DNA from: Terriglobus tenax
GTDB lineage: Bacteria > Acidobacteriota > Terriglobia > Terriglobales > Acidobacteriaceae
Direction of reading: 5' to 3'
NCBI RefSeq assembly: GCF_025685395.1
Contig: NZ_JAGSYA010000004.1
Span: forward strand, 186,001-250,000
Length of the DNA: 64,000 nt
The position numbers and the translations under genes were made by a program. Below, one piece after another: positions 47,613 to 57,702 of the stretch. The notes below the pieces were generated by a model. The model worked only from the letters and a program-made list of their open reading frames with translations, did no database searches and had not been told where the DNA came from. The stretch's first letter is position 1. Each line of letters opens with the position of its first letter.

Positions 47613-48023
47613 ATGGCTTTCTCCAGCGGCGGTAAGACGCAGACCTCGCTCGCAGAGATCAACATGACGCCGCTGATTGACGTCGTGCTGGTATTGCTGC
47701 TTATCTTCATGCTCACCGCGCCGGTGCTGCAGTCCGGCATTGACGTGGCTGTGCCCAAAACGCGCTCGGTCAACCAGGTAACCGAGGAGCGGCAGGTGGT
47801 CACCATCAACAAGGACCAGCAGGTCTTTCTGCAGGACAAGCCGGTCAACGTCAATGAGCTGCCGGGGTTGCTGCGCCGCGGCTCGTCTGACCCGGCAAAG
47901 AAGATCATCTACCTGCGTGCCGACGAGCGCGTTCCCTTCGGCGCCTTCGCCTCAGTAATGGACGCGGTGAAACAGGCCGGAATCACCAACATCAGCATCG
48001 TGACCCAGCCCATCGAGAAGTAG
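47613..48023 (+). CDS. tolR: TolR/ExbD-family protein
   Basis: The 136-residue protein has a single membrane helix with the proton-carrying Asp in NMTPLIDVVLVLLLIFML (about 17-34) and a periplasmic domain ending VMDAVKQAGITNISIVTQP. It forms the stator with TolQ. It starts 15 bases after tolQ and its stop is followed after two bases by tolA. Confidence 0.93.
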   Translation: MAFSSGGKTQTSLAEINMTPLIDVVLVLLLIFMLTAPVLQSGIDVAVPKTRSVNQVTEERQVVTINKDQQVFLQDKPVNVNELPGLLRRGSSDPAKKIIYLRADERVPFGAFASVMDAVKQAGITNISIVTQPIEK

Positions 48024-48025
48024 CC

Positions 48026-48814
48026 ATGCCGAACGACCGCACATGGACGGAACAGGACCCGCTCGGCGGCAATATCGCCGGGTCAGTGATTCTGCACGCC
48101 CTGATTCTCGGCGGCGTGGTGGCCGCGGGCTATATCACCCATCGCGGCGATACCTGGGGCGCGGCCTCGGCGCAGACCAGCGCCATCCAGGCCTCCATGG
48201 TCTCGGCCATTCCACTGCCCAACACCCAGCGCTTTGACGAAAAGCAGGTTCTGACCTCCGAGACGCCGAGTCCCGCACCTAAAGAGGCCAAGCCTGAGAC
48301 GGTAACTCCGCCCAAAGCCGATGAAATTCCTATCCCGGTCAAACAGACGCCGAAGAAGCCGCAGGTGGCGGAAAAGGAGACTCCTGCGCCGCCCAAGCAT
48401 CCGCAGCCGGTCACTCCTCCCAAGCCGAACGTAGCCCAGACAGGCGAAACCTCCGGCGTTCGTATTGCGCAGTCGACCATGCAGGTGACCAACGGGACGG
48501 CCTCGGTTGCCGTACAGGACTCCGCTTTCGGAGCGCGGTACGCCTACTACGTCAACGTTGTGAACCGCACGGTCGCCCGGAACTGGTTCACCCAGGAAGC
48601 GGACCCTCGCGCCTCCGTGGGACGCAGCGTGACCATTATTTTTGACATTCTGCGGGACGGCACACCAAGCAACGTCCGCATGGGGCAACGCTCGGGCTCG
48701 CCGTCGCTCGATGCATCAGCACAGCATGCATTGGAGCGGGTGGATGGCTTCGGTCCCCTGCCCGCCGGCGACCACATCACGGTGGAGTACACCTTTCATT
48801 ACCAGCCACACTGA
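48026..48814 (+). CDS. tolA: TolA/TonB-type energy transducer
   Basis: The 262-residue product has an N-terminal membrane anchor (SVILHALILGGVVAAGYI), a Pro/Lys-rich spacer (about 85-145) and a C-terminal TonB/TolA domain. That domain carries VNRTVARNWF and IIFDILRDGTPSNVRM, ending VEYTFHYQ. It spans the periplasm to carry TolQR force to TolB/Pal. The C-domain resembles TonB more than classic TolA, but operon context favours TolA function. Confidence 0.85.
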   Translation: MPNDRTWTEQDPLGGNIAGSVILHALILGGVVAAGYITHRGDTWGAASAQTSAIQASMVSAIPLPNTQRFDEKQVLTSETPSPAPKEAKPETVTPPKADEIPIPVKQTPKKPQVAEKETPAPPKHPQPVTPPKPNVAQTGETSGVRIAQSTMQVTNGTASVAVQDSAFGARYAYYVNVVNRTVARNWFTQEADPRASVGRSVTIIFDILRDGTPSNVRMGQRSGSPSLDASAQHALERVDGFGPLPAGDHITVEYTFHYQPH

Positions 48815-48864
48815 CGTTATCCGCATCAAACCGGATGAGATTTCGTCATACCATAGGAATGAGA

Positions 48865-50220
48865 ATGCAAAGTCCGTCGCGTAAGTTCAACGTTCTTCTA
48901 GCGTTCGTGGCCGCTGTCGTTACCGCGGCTGTACCGGCGCGTGCCCAGGACTGGTTCAAGACCGAAACCAGCACCGGCGTCGACAAGATCCGCATCGCGG
49001 CCGCTGACTTCAAGCAGGGCTCCGCCGATGCGGCTGCGCTGAAGCGCACCTTCGATTCCGTGTTTTATGCCGATCTGGGCAATGCCGGTTTGTTTGACCT
49101 GGTTTCGAAGAGCATGCTGCCGCAGCTCACACCGGGCGCTCCCAGCGAGATGAACGTTCAGCAGTGGGGAGCTGCCCCGGTCAACGCCGCCATGGTCGCC
49201 TTTGGATCGGCGACCGTGCAGTCCGGCAAACTCGTCGTCAACGGCTGGCTGTTCGACGCCAAGAACGTACAGTACCCGCAGGTGCTGGCCAAACAGTACA
49301 CCGAAGATGCCACCGACGACTCGGCTCGCCAGATTGCCCACCGCTTCGCCGATGAGATTATCTTCCGGCTGGGTGGCGGCGTTCCCGGCATTGCCGAGAC
49401 AAAGATCGTCTACGTCCACCAGGCCGGAGGCTCCAAAGAGATCTGGATGATGGACTACGACGGCGCCAACCAGCACCAGATCACCCATCTTGGAACGGTT
49501 TCCCTTTCGCCGCGTATTTCTCCGGACAACACGCGCATCGCCTTCTCATCGCTGGGCAAGGATGGCTGGGGAATTCGCATGTACTCGCTGGTACTTGGCC
49601 GCATGGTTGGCTTCCCCATCTTCGGGGGTACGAACCTGTCTCCGGCGTGGTCTTCCACGGGAGCGAATCTCGCCTTCTCCAGCTCACGCACGGGCGACCC
49701 TGAAATCTGGGTGACCGACGCGAATGGCAACGGCGCCCACCGCGTAACCAGCTTCCGCGGACCGGATGTCTCCCCAGTCTGGAACCCGCGTACCAACGCG
49801 CAGATTGCCTGGATCAGCGGCCGCAGCGGCCTTCCCCAGCTCTACATCATGGATGCGGACGGCGCAGGAGTAACCCGCCTGACCGATATCGGCTACGCCA
49901 CCTCACCCTCATGGTCCCCCAATGGCCAGTTCCTCACCTTCGCGTGGAACCGCAAGTACGGTCCCGGAGCACCGGGCGGCCAGGATATCTACGTTCAGGA
50001 AGTCTCCCCCGGAGCCGGCGGGTCGTACCGCTGGGTCCAGGTGACGCATGACAACGGACGCTGCGACTTCCCGTCGTGGTCGCCCGATGGCCGCCACATC
50101 GTTTACGCCAGCACCGCCAGCGGCAAGATGGAGATCTGGACCATGCTGGCGGATGGCACGCAGAAGCGCCGCCTGACCACAAATGGCGGCAACGACATGC
50201 CCAACTGGAGCTGGAAATAA
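48865..50220 (+). CDS. tolB: Tol-Pal system protein TolB
   Basis: The 451-residue product has a signal peptide (VLLAFVAAVVTAAVPARA), an N-terminal alpha/beta domain (about 30-190) and a six-bladed propeller of TolB/WD40-like repeats. Examples are LSPRISPDNTRIAFSS, LSPAWSSTGANLAFSS and CDFPSWSPDGRHIVYAS. It is periplasmic and links TolA to Pal. ATG 48865 has AGGA seven bases upstream; in-frame ATGs at 48835 and 48859 are alternatives. Confidence 0.94.
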   Translation: MQSPSRKFNVLLAFVAAVVTAAVPARAQDWFKTETSTGVDKIRIAAADFKQGSADAAALKRTFDSVFYADLGNAGLFDLVSKSMLPQLTPGAPSEMNVQQWGAAPVNAAMVAFGSATVQSGKLVVNGWLFDAKNVQYPQVLAKQYTEDATDDSARQIAHRFADEIIFRLGGGVPGIAETKIVYVHQAGGSKEIWMMDYDGANQHQITHLGTVSLSPRISPDNTRIAFSSLGKDGWGIRMYSLVLGRMVGFPIFGGTNLSPAWSSTGANLAFSSSRTGDPEIWVTDANGNGAHRVTSFRGPDVSPVWNPRTNAQIAWISGRSGLPQLYIMDADGAGVTRLTDIGYATSPSWSPNGQFLTFAWNRKYGPGAPGGQDIYVQEVSPGAGGSYRWVQVTHDNGRCDFPSWSPDGRHIVYASTASGKMEIWTMLADGTQKRRLTTNGGNDMPNWSWK

Positions 50221-50337
50221 CCGCCTTTCGCAAATTTAGTCGATGCTTTGCAGCAATGTATCAACGGAATTGAATCAAACATGTAGGTAGGGCCCGGCCG
50301 TGATTGGAACGCGCCGAGGCAGGAGGAAAGATTTCCA

Positions 50338-51084
50338 ATGAACGTATCCGCTCTTCGCAAGATGACCGTTCTGGCTATTGCGCTGGCTTTTGGCGCTGCC
50401 GGATGCCACAAGAAGGCTTCGGCTCCCCCGCCGTATACCGCTCCCGATGTTCCGGCCAGCCCTGCACCAACGGCCAACATCACCGCTGAGCCGCTGGCCA
50501 TCGATCTGGGTCAGTCCGTGGTTCTGAACTGGCGCACCACCAATGCGACCTCGGTCACCATTGACGGCATCGGCGCTGTCAACGTGAACGGTACCCAGAC
50601 GGTGACCCCCTCCAGCTCGACCAACTTCCACCTGGTGGCCAAGGGCGATGGCGGTACGGCAGAGGCCAACGTTCGCGTGACCGTGCGTGTTCCTGAGACC
50701 CCGACCGTGCCGACCGCCAATGCCGACATGGGTACGGACGCCGAGTTCGCTCGCAACGTGCAGGACATCTTCTTCGATTACGACAGCTACGACGTTCGCA
50801 CCGATGCGCAGGGCTCCATCTCGGCCTCTGCCAGCTACCTGGCCGCTCATCCGGCCATCAAGGTGGTCATCGGCGGCTACTGCGACGAGCGTGGATCGGC
50901 GGAGTACAACCTGGCCCTGGGCGAAAACCGCGCCAATGCCGCGAAGACCTCCCTGGTCAACGCTGGTGTCGCTCCCTCGCGCATCCGCGTTATCAGCTAC
51001 GGCAAGGAAAAGCAGTTCTGCACCGACCAGACCGAGGCCTGCTGGCAGCAGAACCGCCGTGCACAGTTCTCGCTCGACCGCTAG
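50338..51084 (+). CDS. pal: Peptidoglycan-associated lipoprotein Pal with an Ig-like insertion
   Basis: The 248-residue lipoprotein has lipobox GAAGC (Cys about 23). An Ig-like segment follows, IDLGQSVVLNWRTTNATSVT through TPSSSTNFHL (about 50-115). The C-terminal OmpA/Pal domain begins NVQDIFFDYDSYDVR, with the peptidoglycan-binding site GYCDERGSAEYNLALGE. An extra FCTDQTEACW loop near the end is unusual. AGGAGGAAAG precedes the ATG. Pal tethers the outer membrane to peptidoglycan. Confidence 0.93.
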   Translation: MNVSALRKMTVLAIALAFGAAGCHKKASAPPPYTAPDVPASPAPTANITAEPLAIDLGQSVVLNWRTTNATSVTIDGIGAVNVNGTQTVTPSSSTNFHLVAKGDGGTAEANVRVTVRVPETPTVPTANADMGTDAEFARNVQDIFFDYDSYDVRTDAQGSISASASYLAAHPAIKVVIGGYCDERGSAEYNLALGENRANAAKTSLVNAGVAPSRIRVISYGKEKQFCTDQTEACWQQNRRAQFSLDR

Positions 51085-51120
51085 TCCGCGCGTCGTAGAC
51101 TGGAACCAACAACCCGGAGA

Positions 51121-51147
51121 GGCGCTTGCCCGCTGCAAGCGCCTTTT
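51121..51147 (+). terminator. Terminator or attenuator between pal and cpoB
   Basis: GGCGCTTGC (51121-51129) pairs with GCAAGCGCC (51135-51143), followed by TTTT. It lies within the operon, so it may lower cpoB expression. Confidence 0.65.
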
Positions 51148-51177
51148 CCGCGTCCATAGCGTTTGAGGAAACCCGCC

Positions 51178-52161
51178 ATGAAGCTTCTGCGCATTGCACC
51201 TGCAGCCCTGTTCGCCTGCTCGCTTTTCGTCTCCCCGGCATTTGCCGTCAACAAGGACATGGTGCAACTGCAGACCCAGGTGCAGCAGTTGCAGGAGTCC
51301 GTCGCGCGCCTGCAGCAGGCCAACGATGAGCGCATGGGCGTTCTCCGCGACCTGGTGCAGCAGACCGCCGACTCCGTCAACCGCATGTCGGTCTCCGTCA
51401 ATACGCTGCAGAAACAGATGTCGACCAGTTCGGAGACCGAGGCAGGAAAGACCGAACAGCTCAGCAACCAGGTGCAGTCCCTCAACGACTCCATGGATGA
51501 GCTGAAGGCCCGTCTTGGCCGCATGGAAAAGGCACTGAGCGACCTGCAGAACCAGCAGCAGTCCATCAACGCCAAGCTGGATAACGGAGTTCCCTCAGGC
51601 GGTTCGAACATGCCTCCTGCCGGTGCGAACCCTGTACCGGATACCGCTGTTCCCTACACACCTCCGCCGGCAGCTACACCGACTCCCCGCAAGGGCGGTA
51701 AACCTGCCGCAGGCACGCCGATGAGCCAGGGCGTCGACCCAAATGCCGCACAGCAGCCGGTGGCGGAATCAGCCCCCCCGGTCAGCGACCTGTACCAGAC
51801 CGCGTACTCGGATTATGTTGCCGCCAAGTATGCCCTGGCGTCGGCAGAGTTCAACCGGGTGATCCAGTTCTACCCGGACAACGCTCTGTCCGGAAACGCG
51901 AACTTCTACCTAGGCGAGATCGACTACCGCGCCGGGAAGTTCCCTTCCGCCATCAAGTTCTATGACAAGGTGCTGGAGCAGTATCCGGGCAACAACAAGA
52001 TCGCCCTCTCTCATCTGCACAAGGGCTATGCCCTGATCGCTACCAGGCAGGAGGCTGCAGGCGCCCGTGAGTTGCGCGCGTTGATCGCACGCTATCCCGG
52101 AACGCCGGAAGCGAATCAGGCGCGCGTCAAGCTGAATGGCCTGAAGCGCGCCGCCAACTAA
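51178..52161 (+). CDS. cpoB: CpoB/YbgF-type Tol-Pal coordinator
   Basis: The 327-residue product has a signal peptide (LRIAPAALFACSLFVSPAFA), an N-terminal coiled coil (about 25-140, rich in QLQ and heptads), and a Pro/Ala-rich linker. The C-terminal TPR domain begins LYQTAYSDYVAAKYALA and contains YLGEIDYRAGKFPSAIKFYDKVL. CpoB links peptidoglycan synthesis to Tol constriction. It is the last gene of the operon; its stop overlaps the convergent DapA-like stop by four bases. Confidence 0.9.
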   Translation: MKLLRIAPAALFACSLFVSPAFAVNKDMVQLQTQVQQLQESVARLQQANDERMGVLRDLVQQTADSVNRMSVSVNTLQKQMSTSSETEAGKTEQLSNQVQSLNDSMDELKARLGRMEKALSDLQNQQQSINAKLDNGVPSGGSNMPPAGANPVPDTAVPYTPPPAATPTPRKGGKPAAGTPMSQGVDPNAAQQPVAESAPPVSDLYQTAYSDYVAAKYALASAEFNRVIQFYPDNALSGNANFYLGEIDYRAGKFPSAIKFYDKVLEQYPGNNKIALSHLHKGYALIATRQEAAGARELRALIARYPGTPEANQARVKLNGLKRAAN

Positions 52162-53177
52162 CTGCGGATGCCGTACATCAGACCTTCCACCTCGGCACGC
52201 TGATCCGCCGTAAGCGGCAGGCGAGGCAGCCGGGGCGTTCCGCCGTAATATCCCGTCAGGTCCGCCGCGTACTTCACACCGGCAATCCCCAGGCCCTCAA
52301 CAATTCCCTTCGCCGGCGCCGCAATGCGGGTCTGCTTCTCAGCAGCCAGCTTAGGGTCTCCGTCCTTCCACGCGGCATACACCTCGTGGCAGGCCTGCGG
52401 AGCGCTGGCGGTAAAGGCCGTCAGCAGCCCCTGGGCACCGGACGCCAGGGCGTCCACCATGCCTGCATCCGCGGCAGCGATCACCTGGAAGCCCACGTTT
52501 CGGGTACGTGTCTTCATGGCTGGCTTTGATGGGGCCACAGCAACAGCCGTGCCTCCCTCTGACAACGCGCCTGCATTCACAAAAGTCCCCGTCTCATTGC
52601 GATCAGTCGCAAGCATTCGTCCGGTCACAGCGGCAAAAATCGGCGTGACCACGACGTCCCTTTTCGGAGCATCTGCAGTGGCGGAGAGTACGCCCGCGAT
52701 ATCGTCCGTACCGGTCACAACGCCGAATATCCGCGGATGCCGCGACAGCGAAGCAATCTCTTCTGAGGAGAGTTTCGCCTCGGCATCCAGAATCACGACA
52801 GGTAACTCGCTCGCATCTGCCACGGGGGCAAAGTACACATCGGGCCGCAGCGCAGGCACCTGCACCAGGGCGACGTCATAGCCAAGGCCGGCGGCATACT
52901 GAATCAGTTCCAGCGTTGCAGCCACACTGGGGCGACCTGCGCCAGCCCACAGAACCTTCTCCGGCGATGCCGCACGGGCAGCAACGGCCAGCACCTCACG
53001 CGTCTCCGCATCGGTCAGCATCTCCGGCTCACCGGGTCCGGCAAGAAGAGCGATGCCCGCGGCAGGCGTCATCGCATAGTGCGCAACATTGTGTTCCAGC
53101 TTGCGCAAATACACGCGGCCATCGGGATAAAACGGAGTGGCGGCAGGAATATGCAGTCCATCAAGCAGCATGAACAT
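52158..53177 (-). CDS. DapA-fold protein lacking the Schiff-base lysine
   Basis: The 339-residue product follows the dihydrodipicolinate synthase/N-acetylneuraminate lyase pattern from GLHIPAATPFYPDGRV to a C-terminal AGVKYAADLTGYYGGTPRLPRLPL. Key catalytic residues are gone. The GTTGE motif is LAGPGE (45-50), the YNxP tyrosine region is VVILDAEAK, and the lysine of GxKxxxGD is Val154 in GVVTGTDD. An aldolase reaction through a Schiff base is thus unlikely. It may be a pseudoenzyme or regulator. The start could be 53177 or 53171. Confidence 0.75.
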   Translation of the reverse strand: MFMLLDGLHIPAATPFYPDGRVYLRKLEHNVAHYAMTPAAGIALLAGPGEPEMLTDAETREVLAVAARAASPEKVLWAGAGRPSVAATLELIQYAAGLGYDVALVQVPALRPDVYFAPVADASELPVVILDAEAKLSSEEIASLSRHPRIFGVVTGTDDIAGVLSATADAPKRDVVVTPIFAAVTGRMLATDRNETGTFVNAGALSEGGTAVAVAPSKPAMKTRTRNVGFQVIAAADAGMVDALASGAQGLLTAFTASAPQACHEVYAAWKDGDPKLAAEKQTRIAAPAKGIVEGLGIAGVKYAADLTGYYGGTPRLPRLPLTADQRAEVEGLMYGIRS

Positions 53178-53311
53178 TATTTTAGTGCGCTTTCTACCGG
53201 TTGCCCGTTTGCATGGCAATAACACGAAAGCTTATTTCCCAACGGTCCTGCAATGTCGTACCGTGTATGGGAAGCCACACAGTTTAATCAGGGGAGACGA
53301 CGCATCACTAT

Positions 53312-53803
53312 ATGGCAGAAGAGTTTGAAGACGTAGGTGGAAAGTCTGCGGGCGACCTGGGGGTTGAGGCCCTGTGGTTTGTGGCCCATAGCCTTCTGGC
53401 CTTCCTGGTCGTCGTGGTCGTGGTTGCCGTCTTCGGCCTTTCGCAGCCCGATCCCGACGCGACGCAGCCCAAGCTGCTGTGTACCGCAATCATCTTTCTG
53501 GCCGCGATTATCGTAGGTTTTGGCCTCTCCAAGGTCATCAGGAACGAGGTTGCACGCCACATCTGGATCTCTGGCCTGCTGATGTTTTCCATCGTCTGTG
53601 TCTACGTGCTGGACCTGCCAACGGGCCCCGGCCTGTGCAATGGTTGCGGTGCCGTGGAGAAGCTCTACCGCACCTTCTTTAATCTCGCGAATCCCAGCGG
53701 CCTGATGGGCGGCTACGGCTTCGCCGTGGGCACATGGCTGCCGCTGTCGCTGGTTTCGTATTCCCTTGGAGCCAACCTCGGCCTGCCCAAGACGGAAGAC
53801 TAA
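53312..53803 (+). CDS. Hypothetical multi-pass membrane protein
   Basis: The 163-residue protein has four likely membrane segments: LWFVAHSLLAFLVVVVVVAVF, KLLCTAIIFLAAIIVGFGL, HIWISGLLMFSIVCVYVLDL and YGFAVGTWLPLSLVSYSLG. A loop has two cysteines (GPGLCNGCGA). No family recognised; the CNGCG could bind a metal or form a disulfide. It stands alone between the DapA-like gene and a strong terminator. Confidence 0.7.
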   Translation: MAEEFEDVGGKSAGDLGVEALWFVAHSLLAFLVVVVVVAVFGLSQPDPDATQPKLLCTAIIFLAAIIVGFGLSKVIRNEVARHIWISGLLMFSIVCVYVLDLPTGPGLCNGCGAVEKLYRTFFNLANPSGLMGGYGFAVGTWLPLSLVSYSLGANLGLPKTED

Positions 53804-53814
53804 TTCTTTTCGAA

Positions 53815-53857
53815 AAACACGAAGGGCGTGAGCCATGTGCTCACGCCCTTCGTGTTT
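53815..53857. terminator. Strong bidirectional terminator between the membrane protein and carB
   Basis: A perfect 19-bp stem (53815-53833 with 53839-53857) and a five-base loop has an A-run on one side and GTGTTT on the other, so it can serve both convergent genes. Confidence 0.88.
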
Positions 53858-53876
53858 GGTCCAGTTTTACAAAGGG

Positions 53877-56800
53877 TTACGCCTTCACCGGCTCGCGCTC
53901 CGCGTGCAGTGCCTGGAGGGCCTTTACATTCACCTCTCCACCCTGGAGAGAATCGATTCCCTCCGCGGCAGCGCGTGCCGCCGCAATGGTGGTGATAGTC
54001 GGAATGCGCGCCAGCACAGCGGCGCGGCGAATGGCCTTCTCGTCGAAGAAGGTGTCCTGTCCGCGCGGTGTGTTGACGATGAGCTGAATGCGCTCGCCCT
54101 TGATGTAGTCGACCACGTTCGGACGGCCTTCCTTCACCTTGTACACACGCTCCACCTGCAGGCCGGCATCTTCCAGCACGTCCGCCGTGCCGTGCGTCGC
54201 CACGATATGGAAGCCCATCTCGCGGAACTGGCGTGCCAAGGCGACTACATGCTGCTTATCATGCTCATTCACGCTGATAAAGACGTTGCCCTTCTTCGGA
54301 AGCACCTGTCCGGCCGAGAGCTGCGCCTTAGCGAAGGCTTCGCCGAAGTTATCGGCCACACCCATCACCTCGCCGGTCGACTTCATCTCCGGCCCGAGAA
54401 CCGTGTCCACTCCTGGGAACTTGCCCCACGGGAAGACCGGGCTCTTGACGAAGAAGTGGTCTCCGGTGCCAAGGTCCTTGCCGCTGGCCAGTTCAGCCGG
54501 CAGCAACTCAGCCAGCGTCTTGCCAATCATCAGGCGCGATGCGATCTTCGCAAGCGGAATGCCGGTAGCCTTCGAGACATACGGTACTGTACGCGAAGCG
54601 CGCGGGTTGACCTCGATGACATAGACCTTGCCATGCTGGATGGCGAACTGGATGTTCACCAGGCCGATGACGTTGAGCGAGAGCGCCAGCTTGCGCGTGT
54701 AGACGCGAATGGTGTCCAGCACCTCCGGCGTCAGATCCACCGCGGGCAGTACGCAGGATGAGTCGCCCGAGTGGATACCGGCCTCTTCAATGTGCTGCAT
54801 GATGCCGGCGATGATGACATCCTTGCCGTCGCACAGAGCATCGACGTCCACCTCGGTTGCATCCTCGAGGAAGTGGTCGATCAGCACCGGGCGCTCCTGC
54901 GAGTACTCGATCGCGGTGCTCATGTACTTCACAATGGCTTCATCGTCATAGGCGATGACCATGGCGCGGCCACCGAGCACATACGAAGGACGTACCAGAA
55001 CCGGGTAGCCAACGCGGTTGGCGCCTTCCAGAGCTTCGTTGACCGAGGTCGCGATAGCGCCCTGCGGCTGCGGAATCTCCAGCTCTTCAATCAGTTTGCC
55101 GAAGCGCTTGCGGTCTTCCGCCAGATCGATCGACTCCGGCGAGGTACCGATGATCGGTACGCCGGCGGCCTTCAGCGGCAGAGCCAGATTCAGCGGAGTC
55201 TGTCCGCCGAACTGCACGATCATGCCGATCTCCGCGCCGTTCGCGGCTTCATGCTCGTAGACAGCGAGGACGTCCTCGTAGGTCAGCGGCTCGAAGTACA
55301 GCCGGTCTGCCGTGTCGTAGTCGGTCGAAACCGTCTCCGGGTTGCAGTTGACCATGATGGTTTCGTAACCGTCGTCCTTCAGAGCGAAGGCGGCATGGCA
55401 GCAGCAGTAATCGAACTCAATGCCCTGCCCGATGCGGTTCGGTCCGGAGCCAAGAATGATGACCTTCTTCTTCGCAGTCGGCGTAGCTTCATCTTCCTCG
55501 TCATAGCAGGAGTAGAAGTATGGAGTGAAGCTCTCGAACTCCGCGGCGCAGGTGTCCACCAGCTTGTAGACCGGAGTGATACCCAGCTTCTTACGCAGGT
55601 CCATTACCTGGATACCGGCGGTCTTTCCTTCCAGGCCCCATCCCGCCGCCAGCCGGTCATCGGAGATGCCCATGCGCTTGGCGGTCCGCAGATCGTCGGC
55701 CGTGACCTCGTCCATCGGCTTTGCGCCGATCGCCGCAATCTCGTCCACCACCTGCTTCACCTGGTACAGGAACCACGGGTCCATACCGGTCAGGCGCGAA
55801 ACCTCGCGGACGCTCATGCCCTTCTCAAAGGCATAGCGAACGTAGTTGAAGCGGTCCGGGTGCGGCGTAACCAGGCGCTGCGTCAGGCGGCGCGGCTCAA
55901 TGTCAGCAGCGGAGGCCTTCTTGCCGGTCTCCAGCGAGCGGACAGCCTTGAACATCGCTTCCTTGAAGGTGCGGCCAATCGCCATCACTTCGCCGACGGA
56001 CTTCATCTGGGGCCCGAGGCCTTCGTCGGTTCCGGGGAACTTCTCGAACTGCCACTTCGGGAACTTCACGACGACGTAATCAATCGTCGGCTCGAAGCAT
56101 GCAGGCGTTGCCTTGGTGATGTCGTTCTTGATCTCGTCCAGTGTGTAGCCGACGGCCAGGCGCGCGGCGATCTTCGCAATCGGGAAGCCTGTGGCCTTCG
56201 ACGCAAGTGCCGACGAACGCGAGACGCGCGGGTTCATCTCGATGACGGTCATGCGGCCGTTCTGCGGATTGACGGCGAACTGCACGTTGCTTCCGCCAGT
56301 CTCAACACCAATCTCGCGAATCACCTTGATAGCGGCGTCGCGCATCATCTGGTACTCGCGGTCGGTCAACGTCTGCGCAGGAGCCACCGTGATCGAATCG
56401 CCGGTGTGGACGCCCATCGGATCGAAGTTCTCAATCGAGCAGATGATGATGACGTTGTCCTTCAGATCACGGACAACCTCAAGCTCATACTCTTTCCATC
56501 CGAGCACGCTCTCTTCGATCAGGCACTCGTGTACGGGCGACAGATCGATTCCGCGGGACAGAATCTCCATCAGCTCTTCGCGGTTGTAGGCAATGCCGCC
56601 GCCCGATCCACCCAGCGTGAACGAGGGACGGATGACCGCCGGAAAGCCGATTTTCTGCGTAAACTCCATGCCGTCGCGCAGGTTGTTCACCAGCGCCGAG
56701 CGAGGCATGTCGAGACCGATCTTGTTCATCGCGTCCTTGAACAGCAGACGGTCTTCGGCCTTCTTGATGGCGTCCAGTTTGGCGCCGATCAGCTCCACAC

Positions 56801-57164
56801 CGAACTTGTCGAGTACACCGGCATCAGCCAGGTCCACGGCAAGGTTCAGCGCCGTCTGACCGCCAACGGTCGGGAGCACGGCAAACTTGCCGGGCTTGCC
56901 GCTCTCGGTCAGCATCTCGGCCTCGACGCGCAGAATCTCTTCCACGTACGCCGCCGAAAGAGGTTCAATGTAGGTGCGGTCGGCAACCTCAGGATCGGTC
57001 ATGATGGAGGCCGGGTTCGAGTTCACCAGCACCACTTCATACCCCTCCGCCTTCAGCGCCTTGCACGCCTGCGTGCCGGAGTAGTCGAACTCAGCCGACT
57101 GTCCAATCACAATCGGCCCGGAGCCGATCACCAGAATCTTCGCGATGTCATTCCTGCGTGGCAT
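53877..57164 (-). CDS. carB: Carbamoyl-phosphate synthase large subunit
   Basis: The 1095-residue product has the two homologous ATP-grasp halves. The first begins [21 protein letters not shown] (about 10-30) and the second [20 protein letters not shown] (about 590-610). Each has an ATP-grasp signature ([23 protein letters not shown]), and a C-terminal MGS-like allosteric domain includes IVNTPRGQD. It makes carbamoyl phosphate for pyrimidines and arginine. It is separated from carA by an unknown gene. Confidence 0.97.
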   Translation of the reverse strand: MPRRNDIAKILVIGSGPIVIGQSAEFDYSGTQACKALKAEGYEVVLVNSNPASIMTDPEVADRTYIEPLSAAYVEEILRVEAEMLTESGKPGKFAVLPTVGGQTALNLAVDLADAGVLDKFGVELIGAKLDAIKKAEDRLLFKDAMNKIGLDMPRSALVNNLRDGMEFTQKIGFPAVIRPSFTLGGSGGGIAYNREELMEILSRGIDLSPVHECLIEESVLGWKEYELEVVRDLKDNVIIICSIENFDPMGVHTGDSITVAPAQTLTDREYQMMRDAAIKVIREIGVETGGSNVQFAVNPQNGRMTVIEMNPRVSRSSALASKATGFPIAKIAARLAVGYTLDEIKNDITKATPACFEPTIDYVVVKFPKWQFEKFPGTDEGLGPQMKSVGEVMAIGRTFKEAMFKAVRSLETGKKASAADIEPRRLTQRLVTPHPDRFNYVRYAFEKGMSVREVSRLTGMDPWFLYQVKQVVDEIAAIGAKPMDEVTADDLRTAKRMGISDDRLAAGWGLEGKTAGIQVMDLRKKLGITPVYKLVDTCAAEFESFTPYFYSCYDEEDEATPTAKKKVIILGSGPNRIGQGIEFDYCCCHAAFALKDDGYETIMVNCNPETVSTDYDTADRLYFEPLTYEDVLAVYEHEAANGAEIGMIVQFGGQTPLNLALPLKAAGVPIIGTSPESIDLAEDRKRFGKLIEELEIPQPQGAIATSVNEALEGANRVGYPVLVRPSYVLGGRAMVIAYDDEAIVKYMSTAIEYSQERPVLIDHFLEDATEVDVDALCDGKDVIIAGIMQHIEEAGIHSGDSSCVLPAVDLTPEVLDTIRVYTRKLALSLNVIGLVNIQFAIQHGKVYVIEVNPRASRTVPYVSKATGIPLAKIASRLMIGKTLAELLPAELASGKDLGTGDHFFVKSPVFPWGKFPGVDTVLGPEMKSTGEVMGVADNFGEAFAKAQLSAGQVLPKKGNVFISVNEHDKQHVVALARQFREMGFHIVATHGTADVLEDAGLQVERVYKVKEGRPNVVDYIKGERIQLIVNTPRGQDTFFDEKAIRRAAVLARIPTITTIAAARAAAEGIDSLQGGEVNVKALQALHAEREPVKA

Positions 57165-57177
57165 TGCGTCTCTCTTC

Positions 57178-57702
57178 CTAACTCAACTTGTTGGCACAGG
57201 GCGTTTCCTGCGCATTCGTCCATGGAGGAGCCGTACTGAGTTCGTCCACGTAGCGGCTCTTCTCGTCCGGGTTCGCCATTGTCGGCCGGCGGTCTTCACC
57301 TTCAACCACACGCGACTTGTAATAGCGCACCATGCTGGGTGGCAGGATATTTCCATCCTGAATCACCAAATCTGACTCTGCAACCCAGTAACCCCAATAA
57401 CTCAACGAGGCCCGAATCGACTTTAGATTTCCCGCAACATCAAAGTGATACTCAAAGATAAGGTCGCGGTTCCGTTCAAACCTTCGTAGCCTGACCCGCT
57501 CAATCATCGTTCCGGAGGCCCATAGTTCGCTGTAGATTGTGCGAGCCCGAGGATTGATAAGAGGCGGATACTTCTGCATGCCCCACTCGCGCTGGGAACT
57601 CTGCACACAAAAGAACTGCTTCAACTCTTTTGCTTTTTCTCCTGAAAAAACAGCGGGGGCGAAAAACACCACCACCGCTGTTTTTGTCAGGAACCGAATC
57701 AC
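57178..57702 (-). CDS. Unknown secreted protein between carA and carB
   Basis: GTG 57702 overlaps the carA TGA in GTGA, with GAGGAG eight bases upstream inside carA, so translation is coupled. The 174-residue product has an N-terminal signal-like segment ([17 protein letters not shown]), then [19 protein letters not shown], a domain with [17 protein letters not shown], and two or three cysteines. No known family. The gene ends 13 bases before carB and shares its operon. A secreted product between two cytosolic carbamoyl-phosphate synthase subunits is odd. Confidence 0.7.
   Translation of the reverse strand: MIRFLTKTAVVVFFAPAVFSGEKAKELKQFFCVQSSQREWGMQKYPPLINPRARTIYSELWASGTMIERVRLRRFERNRDLIFEYHFDVAGNLKSIRASLSYWGYWVAESDLVIQDGNILPPSMVRYYKSRVVEGEDRRPTMANPDEKSRYVDELSTAPPWTNAQETPCANKLS

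Noticed and set aside
54771-57239. An 822-residue open frame antisense to carB
   Set aside because: It covers the carB coding strand in a fixed frame relation and its composition (Arg, Leu, Asp, Val rich) is that of a complement frame; no motif is visible.
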